This document shows, one piece after another, positions 34,166 to 46,989 of a DNA stretch of 64,000 nucleotides. Position 1 is the stretch's first letter. Every line of letters begins with the position of its first letter. Source of the DNA: Hydnum rufescens UP504. Its lineage: Eukaryota; Basidiomycota; Agaricomycetes; Cantharellales; Hydnaceae. The stretch is taken from positions 210,832 through 274,831 of the forward strand of contig MU128928.1 in the NCBI GenBank assembly GCA_014904985.1, in the 5' to 3' direction. Position numbers and translations under genes: made by a program. The notes below the pieces were generated by a model. That model saw nothing but the letters and a program-made list of their open reading frames with translations. It did no database searches and was not told the DNA's origin.

Positions 34166-37165
34166 ATGAAAAGCAAGCTCTCGGCTTCAGAGCGACAGCC
34201 TCTCCTTGGCAACCAAGGGACAGTGGGGCTAGCGCCCACACCGTTACCACTAGGGCCACATGGGAAGAAGGTCCCGGCGCGGCGTCTAGGCCCTTTGGAG
34301 ATCGACCCTACTACGCGGGGGACCATATTGGCAGGCGTATGGTTGGGTACATTTTTGACCGCAAGTCGACTCCCCTACATTCCTAAATAAACGCTCATAT
34401 CCAAGCCTACAGTCCCTTAATAGTGGGTAAAGCCCTTCGTCTTTGCTATAAGGGTAATCATCTTTCCCCTCAGCAACCTTGGTTGCAACCCTTCTGGGCT
34501 CCATCTCCAGTGAATTCAAGGCTTCCCATCAAGCCAGTTGGCTCGGAACAGCATTTCTACTGGCCAGCTGTACATTCACACCTCTGTATGGTCGTCTGTG
34601 CCATGTCATGGGCCGTAGGGGCGCAAATCAGATGGCGGTAGTCTTCACTGGGCTCGGGACTTTAGGGTGTGGTTTATCCACCACTATGCCAATCCTCATT
34701 GCGTCAAGATTTGTATGTTTCGCGTCTCTGGTCACCGCTTGGGATATAACCTCCATTTTCATCCTCGTGCCCAGTTCACAGGGTTTGGTGCAGGTGGTTT
34801 ATTAACAACCGGCAGGTCTGTTTCTATCCGCCTTCATGTGTACGGTTACTCACTTCTCCTTAGCATTATTGTGTCTGATATGTACACCATGCGCGACCGA
34901 AGTATGACAGCCGGTATAGCCTCCATATTCAGTGTGTTATCCCCTCGCACCCTAGGTTACCCGTCCTAATCATTTACACCTTCTCTCAGTTGGATTGGGC
35001 ATGGGACTCGGCGGTCCATTGGGTGGATGGATTAGCGATCAGTGGGTAGTAAGAGATCACCCTCTAAACTCGGCTCCCGTCATGCTTTCCCTTTTTTGTA
35101 GATTTGGATGGAGATGGGCATTCCTGATGCAATTACCCCTCTTTGTGCTCTCATTTTTATTGACCTCGCGTTCGCTGCATTATGTTACGCCTGGGAAGGG
35201 GGGAGGCGCCTGGGATGCCCTCAAGCGTGTTGACTATGCCGGATCTCTCAGCTTGATGATTGCCGTAGGCCCGCAGCTAATGTCAATGGAGAATATGCTA
35301 ACACTGAATGCGATGACAGGTGGGCTCTCTTCTAGGATTCCTTTCCTTCTACTATAATGAGGACCTCGATGTAGGTGATGTGCTTCTTTCGTGCCACTTT
35401 TGATATTGATTTTTCTCCCCGCATATTAGATCAACCACCCCTATGTTATCACGACCCTCGCTCTTACAATTGCCTTCTTCATAATATTTGTAATCGTTGA
35501 ATTATATGTAGCGAAAGAGCCAGTACTGGCCCCAAGCCTTCTTCGTCAACCTGTACCGGCTCTTGTGGGACTTAGCAGTGTGCTCGTCTCACAGTGCAAC
35601 TTCGCTGTTATGTACTTCTTTCCCCTGTGGTTCGAAAGTGTACAATTAACGTCGGCAAGTGAAGCAGGTGCGGGACCTCTCCTTCCGCCGAACGTGCCCC
35701 ATTTTGGGACTGCTTCTGACCCAGTCTCGGGGTGGTATAGGGTCACATTTGTTTCCCAATGCGATTTCTATGTCGCTGGGATCACTATTCGCAGGGTAAG
35801 CAACATTCTTTTTCTGTTGTATTGCCGTCTACGATCTCCTTACCTGATACCTATGGCAGATGGATAATGCAGAGGACAGGGAAATATAAAACACTTAACG
35901 TTGTGTTCGGGTACGTCTGCTTCTATTCTTTCACTTTCGTTACCTATAATTCACAGCCGCTCCAATGATCGTCTGCTACAGGATATTTCCCACCGCTTCT
36001 GCAGTATTGATTGCAAACCTTAAGATTGATTCGAGTCCACTAACCCAGTGGCTCAGTATTGTGAGCATCCATATTATCCAAATGATGCCGTCGTGTTCAT
36101 CTTTGTCCTATCTCTAGGTCCCTCTTGGCTTTGGTAACGCAGTCGTGCTTCAGACTACGTATGTCCCATCTCAATCAAACTTTCGAGTCCTATGTGATGA
36201 TTTTTCCTTTCGACGCATTTCAGGCTCAGTATGTTATACTTTCGAACAATTGAATAAGTTATCATGGATTCATCCTAACCTGTATCTCTTAGTTGCCTTG
36301 CTTGCGTCGATTGAATGTGCGTATTTCCACCCAAAGTTCTTCGCCATATCAGTACCGTTCTGATGAGGTAAACTATGCAGCTTCCCAGATTGCCGTTGGG
36401 ACAGGATTTAGTCAATTATTCCGGGGCATAGGTAAATAAACAATACAGAGCCTTGCGTCTTCATCTATCTACAATTCAAGCCAAACAAACGTAGGTCAGG
36501 TTTGCGGTGTTGCTGGCGCCTCTGCTATCTTCCAGGCCATGCTCACGGATGAGCTCCGACAGCGCATAACTGGACCTGGGGCCGAAGAGGTTGGTAATAA
36601 CTTCGTTTCACTATGTTTCTCCAGGTTTCGAGCTTCAGAATTCCATCGTATACTTAAATCTTCATGGATTGCAGATCGTCCAGCATATACGACATTCAGC
36701 GAAGCTCGTGGTCACCCTCCCACCCTCCCTCCAGCACGCAGCGCGTGAGGCATATGCGATTAGTCTACGCTCCGTGTTCTATTTCGCAGCGGCGTCCACT
36801 TTCTCGGCGTTTCTGATTCGCCTTCCCGTGTGTCCTCCTGCTTCTTTCTTTCTTCTTCCGTATTCTCTTGACACCACGATGGTTGTTCTTAGCTACCTGA
36901 GTTGTCACTTGACGACCCGGAGGATCGATCGACCTCTGCCCTTCCTAATGGTAATTTGACCACTCCCAATAATTATTCACAGTTTCGACCTCTCTCACCC
37001 TCGCTCATGACCTTGTCACCCCCGACCATGGGCATCGTTCCTAATGGAACCGAGGGGCAAAACGGGGCTATTGATGAAGAGGCCCAAATCCGTCGAGTGC
37101 GACCGAAACGCCGACTTTCCACGTATGAATCCGACGACGGCCTTGATCCAGACATAGATTATTGA
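34166..37165 (+). CDS. MFS transporter of the vacuolar basic amino acid / drug:H+ antiporter (14-spanner) type
   Basis: Starts MKSKLSASERQPLLGNQG. Exons read: 34166-34360, 34423-34432, 34474-34712, 34775-34815, 34864-34931, 34990-35041, 35102-35264, 35320-35370, 35430-35667, 35741-35795, 35860-35910, 35982-36060, 36118-36158, 36224-36228, 36293-36316, 36381-36431, 36495-36589, 36675-36827 and 36893-37165. The joined frame is open and matches the family from end to end: ISSEFKASHQASWLGTAFLL, PLYGRLCHVMGRRGANQ (motif A), GFGAGGLLTTGSIIVSDMYT, GLGMGLGGPLGGWISDQ, FGWRWAFLMQLPLFVLSFLL, SHLFPNAISMSLGSLFAG, VAVGTGF-like QIAVGTGFSQLFRGIGQ and AREAYAISLRSVFYFAA. The tail after about 36893 is hydrophilic. 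Fungal relatives (Vba, fnx) move basic amino acids into the vacuole; substrate here is inferred. The gene has two micro-exons and a GC-AG first intron. Confidence 0.88.
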
Positions 37166-37169
37166 GTCT

Positions 37170-38690
37170 GTCGCTGCAATTGCACACTCCCCTTGGTCCT
37201 TGGAATCTTCGTGCCCCACGTCATGAAACCAGACGATTCGCACTTCAAATTCATTCATGCCCTAATTGCATCGATCTAACAAGTGTATGATTCTCATAAG
37301 AAATTTGATTTTTTTTTTCACCTCGAGGTTAAAGTAAGATTGTTAATCACGCGAGACCTTTCCGTTCGAATTTCGAAGAGATGCAACCAACGGGGCCTTA
37401 TGATGGATTACACGAGTCCAAGACTTCAACCATCTTGGAGAGGAAGCTACTCGACTGGAGTCGGATTGATCGCCTTATTGTTTACTCGAGCCACTGAATG
37501 TAATGATCTCTTGTCGGCTAGGATCTTAAAATGTCTTGATACCATGGCCATGTTTGGCCATGTACTCAAGTATTCACGTGCTCATCCTGTGGTGCAGGGA
37601 TTCATGGGAATACTGCATTTGGGTGCGCCTGTTCCTTGTTCCCTTGTGCCTCACGGACTCTCTCTTATGGTCTTTGCCATAAAATGGTTTACCAAATGAC
37701 TGTTGGTTATGTTCCTATCTTGTCCGCGATATTACTGTGCCTTGACGGCCCATATAGACGACGAAAATAGGGGGCATAAATATCGTACTTTCAATCCGAT
37801 TTCGGCTGCCCATCCTCCTGGCTTCTCGGCACGTTCCCATGGCAAAATAACAGACCCTGCTTCGATAGGTTCTTCATACTTGAGATAACATCTCCGCTCC
37901 CCAAGGAGTGAAATTTCGATCACTGGCTCGTGAGTACCGATAATTAACTCCAATTCGCAGGTCCAGAAGCCGTACTTTTTGATGCTTCTGATAGGTTTGA
38001 GGTGTAAAATGAAATGTACTGTACATGACGCGGTGATCCAGAATGGAACGGGAGATATCATCTTCCATATGCATAGATGAATCTGGAGATGCTCAGAACT
38101 GACAGGGCTCGGGAGTTGTAGATAAGCACCGGCCCGTTGGTCGGTTACGTAATAAGTTGTGGCACTTCGCACATCGGTCCTTGTCAAAGTCAGAATATGG
38201 CATATGGGTCATCGGAAACCTCCTCTGCTCAGCAAACTCTTGATAGTAAGTCTGGAAGTCCGGGTTAGCGCTTGCCTATGGCCTGAATGCATTTCTTGTG
38301 TTGCAGTGGTGTTCGATCTCTCGCAAGTATTAAACACCAAGTTGAGCCGCGAGCAGCTTGCGACTTGCGTAGCTATGATCGATAGTGGCGTGAATCCCGA
38401 GGCCCTGGCTGTGCGAGCAGTACGACAGTGCCGTTGTTTGGTGCCTTTTCTGATGATTCAACATAGGTCGCTGTAAGAGACCTGAAGCAGAAGTCTCTGT
38501 CTGATGCAACCCAACCCAACGAACTCCAGAACATTCCAAAGAGAACATCACTCCGGCCGGATGATGATATTTGAGGGACCAGGAGTCATATTACTTTGGG
38601 CGAGATTATAATGTGGGGGGGGGGGGGGAAGAGGAGGGGACAATAATATCGAACTAGTGGCAAAAAGGGCAATTATATTCTCGTCATCTA
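37170..38690. other. Intergenic stretch; no gene supported
   Basis: Small overlapping frames on both strands, none recognisable. A G-homopolymer near 38613-38626 lies close to the 3' end of the next minus-strand gene. Confidence 0.5.
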
Positions 38691-38700
38691 AACCCACTCC

Positions 38701-39664
38701 TCACGGTACATTCCTTTTTCTGGGATCCTGTGGCCGCTTGCTAGCCAAAAATGTAGAAACCCTGGCTCGGAACACGATATCCCTCATATACAAGTCCCAC
38801 AATGCGACCCCATCCTCCACCGTCCATGAAGGGTCTGCCATGTGTGCCGGACGATTGTTTAGGAGCCAATACGCTACTTTGTATCGACTCGCATCGTCCA
38901 TAGTCTCGAATTCCTCAGAGGTCCTGGGAAGTGATGGTCCCTCGGAGACAGGAATTTTGGATAGGTCGTCTAATTTCGGGAGGAGAGCAATTTGCTGAGA
39001 TTCGCGGAGGTGCATCCACGTGTCGTTGTGTCTGTGCGTGAGTTGCTCGCTCTGTTTCTTGTACCATTTCTACCGTGGTATATGAGGGAGTGTCTTGCTA
39101 AGGAAGGATGACGAAAGGAGGTTTCGCTTACCAGAACAGAAATGCGATCTGGATTTGTCCATGGGATGGCCCTGTCCACTTGCCATAATTGGTCCTTGGT
39201 GAGGCGGGCCATCTGCTCCACTTGCAAGTCGTAGAGGGCCTCGCGGTGAGCCTCCTGTTCTTGCTTCATTGACGAAACGGTCGCCTTTATCCGATCCCTC
39301 GTGGTCGATGGCCTTTCGTATTTCTCAAGGCTGGCATTGCTGTCGATGTATGTAAGTGACTACTGACTGGAGGACACATTATTACTACTTACTCAGGAAA
39401 TGGTTTTGACAGATGATTGAGGAAGAAAAGAGCCACTTCATCATTGTAAATTGCATCAGGATGGTGAGGATACTCCGGGAGGTCTGCCACAGTTTCTACT
39501 GTGCGCGATTGTCCCTTAGAACCAATTGCGGCGGAGGGAACGGATACGGCCTGCGAAGTGCGTGAAATGGGCTTCACTTCTGGCGGGATGTGACCTGCGT
39601 ATATGGCTTTCGCCCTGGTAATTCCCTTCCCTTGGATTTGGGGACTTAAGGGCTGACGATCCAT
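38701..39664 (-). CDS. Conserved-looking protein of unknown function
   Basis: Three exons (39664-39393, 39339-39132, 39069-38701) join into 282 codons with good donor and acceptor motifs. It starts MDRQPLSPQIQGKGITRAKA. The N-terminal third is Ser/Pro/Thr-rich. The middle is a charged helix (EKYERPSTTRDRIKATVSSM then QEQEAHREALYDLQVEQMAR). The end has YKVAYWLLNNRPAHMADPSW and LWDLYMRDIVFRARVSTFL. I do not recognise the family; no signal peptide or membrane segment is evident. It diverges from the VPS9 gene, the two start codons lying 169 bp apart, so they probably share a promoter. A start further upstream (39925) is possible but would overlap the VPS9 gene. Confidence 0.6.
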
Positions 39665-39832
39665 GAATATTGTAAAACGAACGCGATCATGACATAAGCA
39701 TTGGTTCAGATCGTCGAGCCGGCAAACTCCGTAATACTGTGAGGGTGAGGCGCGCCTAACTGGGAAACTCGTACTTGGAACATCTGTAGAATTCGCTGAA
39801 CTGCCGGGTATTGGTGCTTGCGCGCGTCGGTG
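39665..39832. promoter_or_regulatory. Short divergent promoter region between the unknown gene and the VPS9 gene
   Basis: Only 168 bp separate the two chosen start codons. No clear TATA box is visible. A bidirectional promoter is inferred from the geometry alone, and depends on both start calls being right. Confidence 0.3.
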
Positions 39833-42800
39833 ATGCAGGGCTCTACACAGGACGATAACTTTCCAAAGACCACGATCGGACGTCCTCAGCATGAGGTTCC
39901 ATCTCACGACCCACTGACGACCCACCCCCTTCTTTCCTCAATTCCCTCGGAGCACGCCGGGAGTCATTCAGCGACCCCTCACCTACCTCCGCGTTATGTG
40001 CCGTATACTCCAAGGCAAAGAGTGACGACTCCCTCCGCCTCAGCAAGTCCTGCAATAGTCGTGTCCTCATTACCACCATCGCATGCGGGGGCTGCTGGGA
40101 AACCCCAGCTCCAAGGTATCAAAGCTGCCCTGCAAGTCGTAGATTTGGTCAGTGGTACTATTGGTTGGAATATCCTGGAGAAGCTTGTTAGCGGAGAGGA
40201 TGGTCCCGAATGGGATGAGATATGGGGCATTATTTCTAGAGGCCAAGTGCATCCCATAATTCCTCCATATCTAACCCGCACTGATAGTGATGAGAGAACA
40301 GACTACATTGCTTCTCCCTACTGAACCAGCGCCTGACGATCTGATTGTAACTCCCGAGTTCGTACGCGACCATGTGGCCTTTTGCAACGTCCCTCTTAAA
40401 GACTCTTCGCCTCTTGTGACTCTCGGGGGACTACGTGGCTCGGTAGATTTGTGAGACCACTCTCATTCTCCCTATTAATGAAGACCTATATCTCATTTTC
40501 ATTATGATGAAAGGCGGAAAGTTATAATTACATCTGCTCTTTCCACGTCATCCAAGGAATTTTCGGCCATTCAGAATCCCGCATCACGTGGAAGTGTCTT
40601 GACATCGCTTCCCCCCCTTGCTAGGGGCAGCGACGAAAATTTGCCGTACCCAACTTTTGAGCACACTTCATACATTCCGTCGCTCTCTCTCCCACATCGC
40701 CCTGTCCCCCTTATCCCCCCACCCCTACCCCCCGGCCTGCATCCACCTCAAGACTTCAGAATCCCTTTGCCTCTCTCTTCGCACCGAGAACGTCATTACC
40801 CACCCCTTCCACAGTACCCGTTGCCTATCCTCCCCGTCCATCTTCTCCTCAACCCCCCTCAATTCGGAGTGAGGCAACCGCAGATACTTCCGGCTATCAA
40901 GGCCCGAGATCATCTGCCAACGATGGACATACGGTCGCCGTGGTTGCCATTGACCGCAAGATTCTTCGGAAAGACGTAGGAAGGGCGGTGACTGCCGCTC
41001 TCAAAGCCCAGATCCAGTCCGAGCTTGTTGGTCTTCCTTCATGGCTCCCTGACAGAATCATGAAGTGAATGTCTTTTCTGAACTCGAAGTCAACTGAACT
41101 AACATATTCTCTTCATTCCGTAGCTTCACAGCCCCTTTTCAACCCTTTTCAACCTCCTCTAATTTGACACGTGCCCTACCAGATTCAACTGGCTCCAATC
41201 CCCCTTCGACAGATGACCCCGCGACGCAGGTTGCAAACATTACATCTGCGCAAGCCACCTCGGATTCCTTTCAGGGGTTTTATGAGGCCTTGGAGGAGAC
41301 ATTGAGCACATCTACGACTCTCACAGAGAAACCATCAGTACCAGTTACAACCCCCGACGGTGCTCAAGAAGATGAAAAGGCGCAATTGAGCGAAGGAAAC
41401 CCAGCTGCAACTAATGTCGCATTTCCCAGAGGAATGGACCAGGTTCTCGAAGGGATGGAAAAGTGGAAGCATGTGTCACATCCATATTCTATGATCAGTG
41501 GGTCGCTTGAAGCGATCATACCGAGCCTTTCGATTTTATTCAGCACTTGCTTGTGTGTTCAGGTTGTTTTCTCCAACCACGTCTGACGATGCGTTACACG
41601 ATGAAGCTCTTTCCAGCCGAATCGCTGCCCTGAATATGTTGGACCTTGGTTGGGATCATCTAGGTGTGGAGATCGACAACGGTGCCTCGGGTAGTCAAGG
41701 TATCGATGATGTCGTCAGCGCGTGTGGGAAAGGTGAATTGTCCTTGTCGATCTTATCATGCCCCATATTCATATTTTCCTGTAGTCCTCGAAGGCTTACA
41801 TTACGTTAAGAATCGATCACCTAAAGCTAAAGCTGAACTCCTGGTCGCAGCACACAAAACGGTTACCAGTCAGTGTCGAGACGAACCTCATTCTGCGATG
41901 TTGTTTGTCCTATGGGATTAATAATGTGTGTACTTGAATTCAGATGGCCTATCTAGGCTCCCGCCTATCCGTCTGAAGCCGGAAGGCGAACCAATGCCCG
42001 ACTTTGGCGCGGAAGTATCTGGAGATGTCCCTCCTGACCCCCCTTCGACTGGCCGAACTTCGTCGGCTGATCAGCACGAACGTGGCAGCGAACCCCTCGG
42101 TCCTCGTCAATCCATCTCACCCCCCGTATCACCTCCCCCATTGGTTCCCCAAGGCGCTACTCCCCATTCCCCTGTGACTACAGGAACGTTATCACCCCGA
42201 TCGAGGCCAGATTCCACTTCTGTCCCGACCGCACTCCCGCCGTCAAAGGGGACGACAGTCAACGCAGACGTGCTTCTTCCTATCCTCATATTCTCAGTAG
42301 TCAAAGCCAATCCAGTGCGTTTGGTCTCACAATTACGGTATATTCAACGCTATCGCTCGAGGCAGACGAGCGGTGAGGAGAGCTTTTGTTTGATCAATTT
42401 TCTGGCTGTAGTAGAATTTTTAGGTACGGCTGCCTGCCGATATATCCAGGCCTCCGCAGATCTAAATTGGCCTTTATTCAGAACACGTCGACATGCATGC
42501 TCTGAACCTCGGAGAAGCGGATCGTGTTATGAGGTTAGCCATCTGTGAAATGAAGGATGCAAGATGATACCAATAATCTTGACCATATCTTAGCACGCAT
42601 GATTTGTCCCCCATACTGCTTTCTGCTTCCGATGGCCCTTCCTCGCAAGCATCTGCATCTGCACGAATACGTGGGAGAGTGGGACAACAGGTTGGTGAAT
42701 TGACAACCTCCGCGACCAAAGTTATTTCAGGAGTCGGAGGCGTCGTCGATACCTCGTTCTCAGTTCTTCGTGGCCTTTTGACGGTGACAAACGACCCTAC

Positions 42801-43657
42801 CCATACTCTCAGTCCCGGCGACGGTGGGAGAAATTCCTCTGGAACGACTTGGACAAGCGGAGCTCCGAGACCTGGCTTCGGTTTGTTGAGGCGCGGAACG
42901 GGTTTGTCTATCGCGACCGTGGCCGCCAGTCTCCCTGGCTCTTCACGAGAGAAGACCGCAGTTGAAGAAGGCCAGCAGATGCTTGAGGTCCCGAGGTCGG
43001 TATTCTTGCTCTATTCCTTCCATCACCGCGTTGAGATTGGTTTTTTTTTTTTTTTTTTCGTTGAATTCCACCTACGAAGCCGGCCTGATACTGCCCGGAA
43101 TGATACGGACGCTGAGATTGCGTCAAGGCATTCTGCTTCAGATAGTGGTAGTGAAGAGGACGATGGGGCAAGTGATGCTCCGAATGTTGCGTCGGCCATG
43201 GATAGAGAAGGGGATCATGATGAAGGTTCCTATCGCGACAGAGCAGATACCCGGAGCATTCGCAGTTTTTCTTCGATGATGGGTAGAGAGACCACTGAGG
43301 AAAAGAAGGAGCGTACCAGGCTCGCGGATAGACTCGCCAACATGCCAGCTCTCTCTCGATTCACGGTATGCCGGGGCAGTTGTTTTCTATCTTCATATGC
43401 ATGGTCCATTCATGTCGTTCTCCCGGATATTCAAATAGGGCTCTAATACGCCACCTGGCTCGCGCCGAACGTCCCTCTTGTCGGCCGCACGGCCTGTATC
43501 ATCCGCATTCCCTGATCGCATTGCTCCCCCTAACGCAAGATTCTTGGAATGTACAGAGAGCGAACTACGGATTGGTGAGATCCCAGGGCTGTTATCAGAG
43601 TATAGACGAGTAGTTGCTGGTTTGCGCGCGTTCGGGGGGTTCCAGGATACATCTTGA
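39833..43657 (+). CDS. VPS9-domain Rab5-type guanine nucleotide exchange factor
   Basis: A multi-exon gene of ~800+ residues. The N-terminus (from ATG 39833) is disordered, with a conserved block KAALQVVDLVSGTIGWNILE and TTLLLPTEPAPDDLIVTPEF. After NPFASLFAPRTS comes KILRKDVGRAVTAALKAQIQ and LPSWLPDRIM. The catalytic core has VTSIFYDQLFSPTTSDDALH, DEALSSRIAALNMLDLGWDH, NGLSRLPPIRLKPEGE, NADVLLPILIFSVVKANPVR and LVSQLRYIQRYR (42258-42350), SGEESFCLINFLAVVEFL and EHVDMHALNL, which are the VPS9 signature segments including the DxLLPILI and P-x-L-x-S-x-L-x-Y-I region. The C-terminus is Ser/Gly/acidic and ends GGFQDTS at 43657. VPS9 proteins activate Rab5-family GTPases on endosomes. Two frame changes are needed (C-run 40728-40733, and near 41471-41475). 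The first small exons between 40440 and 40600 are uncertain. Confidence 0.8.
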
Positions 43658-43659
43658 TT

Positions 43660-44990
43660 GTATTTATTATAATGATATTCTCAGTGCTTAGTGGATTCTA
43701 CATCATGCAGGCAATTATGTTGAAGAGGTGGAGCATTATGGAATCAGGTGATCGTCTGCGTTGGGGCGAAAGAGGTCCTCAGACTCGTGACCCTCCACCC
43801 TCATGAAATCGCGCTCCCATTACTCTCGTGAATATCTCTTTTTTTTTCAAGTTGCGTAGCGCACCGTTATGATTGCAGCACTGAGTCTGCCCCTGGGGGA
43901 TGTTATGCAATTTATCCAGGAGTCTAGACTGCTCCCAGCACCCTCCGCGCCCACGACAATCATATTCTCTCTCTCAACATGGCTTCCTCATTCTTTCTTC
44001 TCTCTAGAGCCCCTTGTCTTGGGACCGCTACCTTGCTAAGTGCCACACCCAAGTCAAAAGAAGGCAGCACGTGAGGCACAAAAGTATATATTTGCATCCC
44101 TCCATGCAATACAACTCTACCCAGATGCTGTGTATGCAAGGAAGGAACCACCCGATAGAAACCACTATCCAAGTCGTGCTTGGCGCTTGCCCCTCGGGCT
44201 CCAAGGAGACCGCTCAGACCAGTGGGTCGACTGGGCGCGGTACTTGCTTTATAACCACGGACACGAAAAGTGGTTGTCGGGGGGGGGGTGCGTGGATATT
44301 ATCAATGAATTATGATTAGGACATGAACCAACATCAAATATTTTCAATTTCGGTCCCCGCAGATGAAGTGACGGAGACCCATTCCCGACCCGCTCGGTTC
44401 GGTGTAGCGTCGCAGAAATTTACACGCTTATGATCACATCATCATAGATTTCACAGGAGCACGGAGGAGATACTTCGCACAGTCGTATTCCCGCCGTGGA
44501 GGTGTGAGAAGGGACTGAGCCCGAGCATTACGGTCGAAAGAATCAAGCTGAGTGGACGGGGCTATCGCAGACGATCGATGGACACCGCAGGCAAGGTTTG
44601 TAAATATTCCATTCTCCCCTACGCAGCGACGCAGCGAAACACCACACCAAACAAGGCAGACGCACAAACAGGCTTGCGGCGCGACCGGAGATGACACAAA
44701 CGGCGCAGATGGTCGCCCCAATTCGGTCGGCGACATTCTACGCAATTCCGGGGTCATTTGGAAGCAAGCGGGTGGTGGGGGCGGAGAATGAACGCGTAGC
44801 AATACTGCACTGGGGCACCCCTCGCCCCATACTATTCTTCATGAGCTCTAGAGGAATTACATAGTGGATATTGACTGGCGGAATACAAGAACCGTATTCT
44901 TTCCGGGCAAACGCCCACAATAAAACTAAGTATGAAACGTCGAAAAAAAAAATAGTATCATTAAATGAATTAGGAAGAGAAGAGCTTAGT
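43660..44990. other. Intergenic stretch with one possible small gene (about 43979-44315, plus)
   Basis: A frame beginning MASSFFLLSRAP (43979) and, after a frame change, continuing as SQKKAAREAQKYIFASLHAI and DQWVDWARYLLYNHGHEKWL, ends at about 44315. The composition looks protein-like but I do not recognise it, and an antisense frame of equal length overlaps. I see nothing else in the stretch. Confidence 0.3.
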
Positions 44991-44996
44991 ATCAGG

Positions 44997-46970
44997 TCAT
45001 TTCGCTTCCGCAACCACGATCCCTTTCTCAGGGATGGACGTTTCCGCACTAGTACTCGAAGCCGAACTCGACTTCGGAGGGCCCTGTTCCACATCCGCAG
45101 GAATGGTCTTGGGTATCTTGTAAAATACGAGGACCGATATCGTCTCCACCAGTAGGAGCGCCAAGATGAACCAGAACCCGTCCGCAACCCCTTTGTATCC
45201 CGGTGGACGTCCCTTTGCGATCTGTTTCGCGTTTTCGGAAGAGGCGATAGAGCCCACGATGGCGATACCCAGCGCCACGGAGCCCTGCAACGCGCAGTTG
45301 AAGACCGCACCGACTGTGCCTGCAATTTCAGGTGGTGTGCTAGACCACGATGTTTCAAAAGGTGAGTTTCCAGCGACCTTGAGTATAGGCGCAAGAATCA
45401 AACCCACTTCATGAATATTGCGATATTAGCGTTCGTGTACACGACCATGATTTCCCATGGTCCAATAGTGAAGGCTGGGAAAAGGTACGACCAATATCTA
45501 CGAGGCCACAAATTAACCCTCAAATGCCACAGGAAAATGTAGTCAATAATCCTTGCGCTCACCTCTGACGCGTGTTCCCAAAGGGAAGGATGAAGGTAGC
45601 GATGATATCGAATATTAAACCACCGAGGATACTCCACTTTGGATTCATGTATTCCACTAGTTTGGAGCTCCCGCCGGCGACTATCGCAGAGAAAGTACCC
45701 ATTGGGAGGACGTGCACCGCGCTCATGATGGGGCTCCAGTGGTACTCGGATTGGAACAGGGGTATCAATAAGTAAAACGCTGTAAAGCGGGGGGGGATAT
45801 GAAGGCGCGAGGAATTAACGCAACAGAATGGAATGACAGATGACGATGGAATACTTACAGGCAACCCACCAGAAGAATGGAACAAGAGCGAGGGCGACGA
45901 GGATCGGCACATTTGGATAGAACCAGACTCGTGGAGGAAGCGCAGCCATGTGCGGGTCGATCTTGGCTTCGTACACGAAAAATGCAGCAGCGAGAAGAAC
46001 AGAGATGATGAGGGGGGCGATGACCTTTGCCCTTGCCCAACCTGTTGCAGAACCGGATGTCACCGCATAGATGAACAGAATTATTGCCGCTACGGTCACG
46101 TGATTGGAGGTGAGAAAATCGTTCGAGCTAGTGAGTGGCATGAACATACTCGTGATTAACGAAACACCTCCGAGGTCAAGTCGACGCCAGGACGGCTTAT
46201 TAGGACGAGGGGCAGAAGGTGGGACAACAACCATGGAGATGAGAGCAATAGGAACACCCATGCATGTGGTCGTCCAAAAGATCCACCTCCACGATGCCCA
46301 CTGCACGCAGAAAGCACCGATGATAATTCCGAAGACTTTATGTTTCGAAAATAGATGAGCGGGTCACTCGAGGCCGATGAATCCTGTGGCTACGCACCAT
46401 TTCCGATTCCACTCGCGCCACCGAACAATGCGATGCCCCGATTCTGCTCCACTGGGTCAGGGAACCATTCGACGATGAGACTCAGTCCCGATGGGACAGT
46501 CATCGCTGCGCCAATTCCGGCTAGGGCACGGAGCACGAAGAGAGCAACCTTGTTGTGGCAAAACCCGCACCCAAGAGAGAAGAGACCAACGAGGGCAGAA
46601 CCAACGATAAAGCACCATTCTGGACAATTCGGTTATTAGTTATATTGGGCCAATCATAAAGACTAAATATTCGGGAAGGGGTCTACATACTGGACCCGTA
46701 GATGTCTGCCACCCGACCAGAGATGAGAAGAAAGGCCGAAAAGGTGGCTGCAAAGGCGGCAAAAATCCAGGTGGATTCATTGGTCCCGAGATTCAAGGCT
46801 TCGTTCATTTCGTTGACGGCGGGGAAGAGCGCGGAGGCGATGAATGCATCCATGAATTCAGCCATGCAGAAGAGGGATAGCATGAACACTTTACGACCGA
46901 ATCCCAGTTGCGGGCGCACGTATACATCGTCGCTGCCCCCAGTCACCTTCTTCATCAGCGAATCAAACAT
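44997..46970 (-). CDS. MFS transporter, drug-resistance type (aminotriazole/multidrug family)
   Basis: Seven exons (46970-46691, 46620-46398, 46335-46150, 46090-45859, 45779-45563, 45497-45408, 45340-44997) give an exact 523-residue frame. It starts MFDSLMKKVTGG with a short cytosolic N-terminus. Segments include FCMAEFMDAFIASALFPAVN, ESTWIFAAFAATFSAFLLIS with GRVADIYGS (motif A), VLRALAGIGAAMTVPSGLSL, ASWRWIFWTTTCMGVPIALI and AGTVGAVFNCALQGSVALGI. The tail is Lys/Glu/Ser-rich and ends GIVVAEAK. About 12-14 membrane spans are expected. Related fungal carriers export toxic small molecules at the plasma membrane; the substrate cannot be read from sequence. Confidence 0.88.
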
Positions 46971-46989
46971 GTTGGCGGGGCGTGGTAGG

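Noticed and set aside
45833..46159. Plus-strand ORF antisense to the second MFS gene
   Set aside because: The minus strand carries a complete, family-like 523-residue transporter; the plus frame is its shadow.
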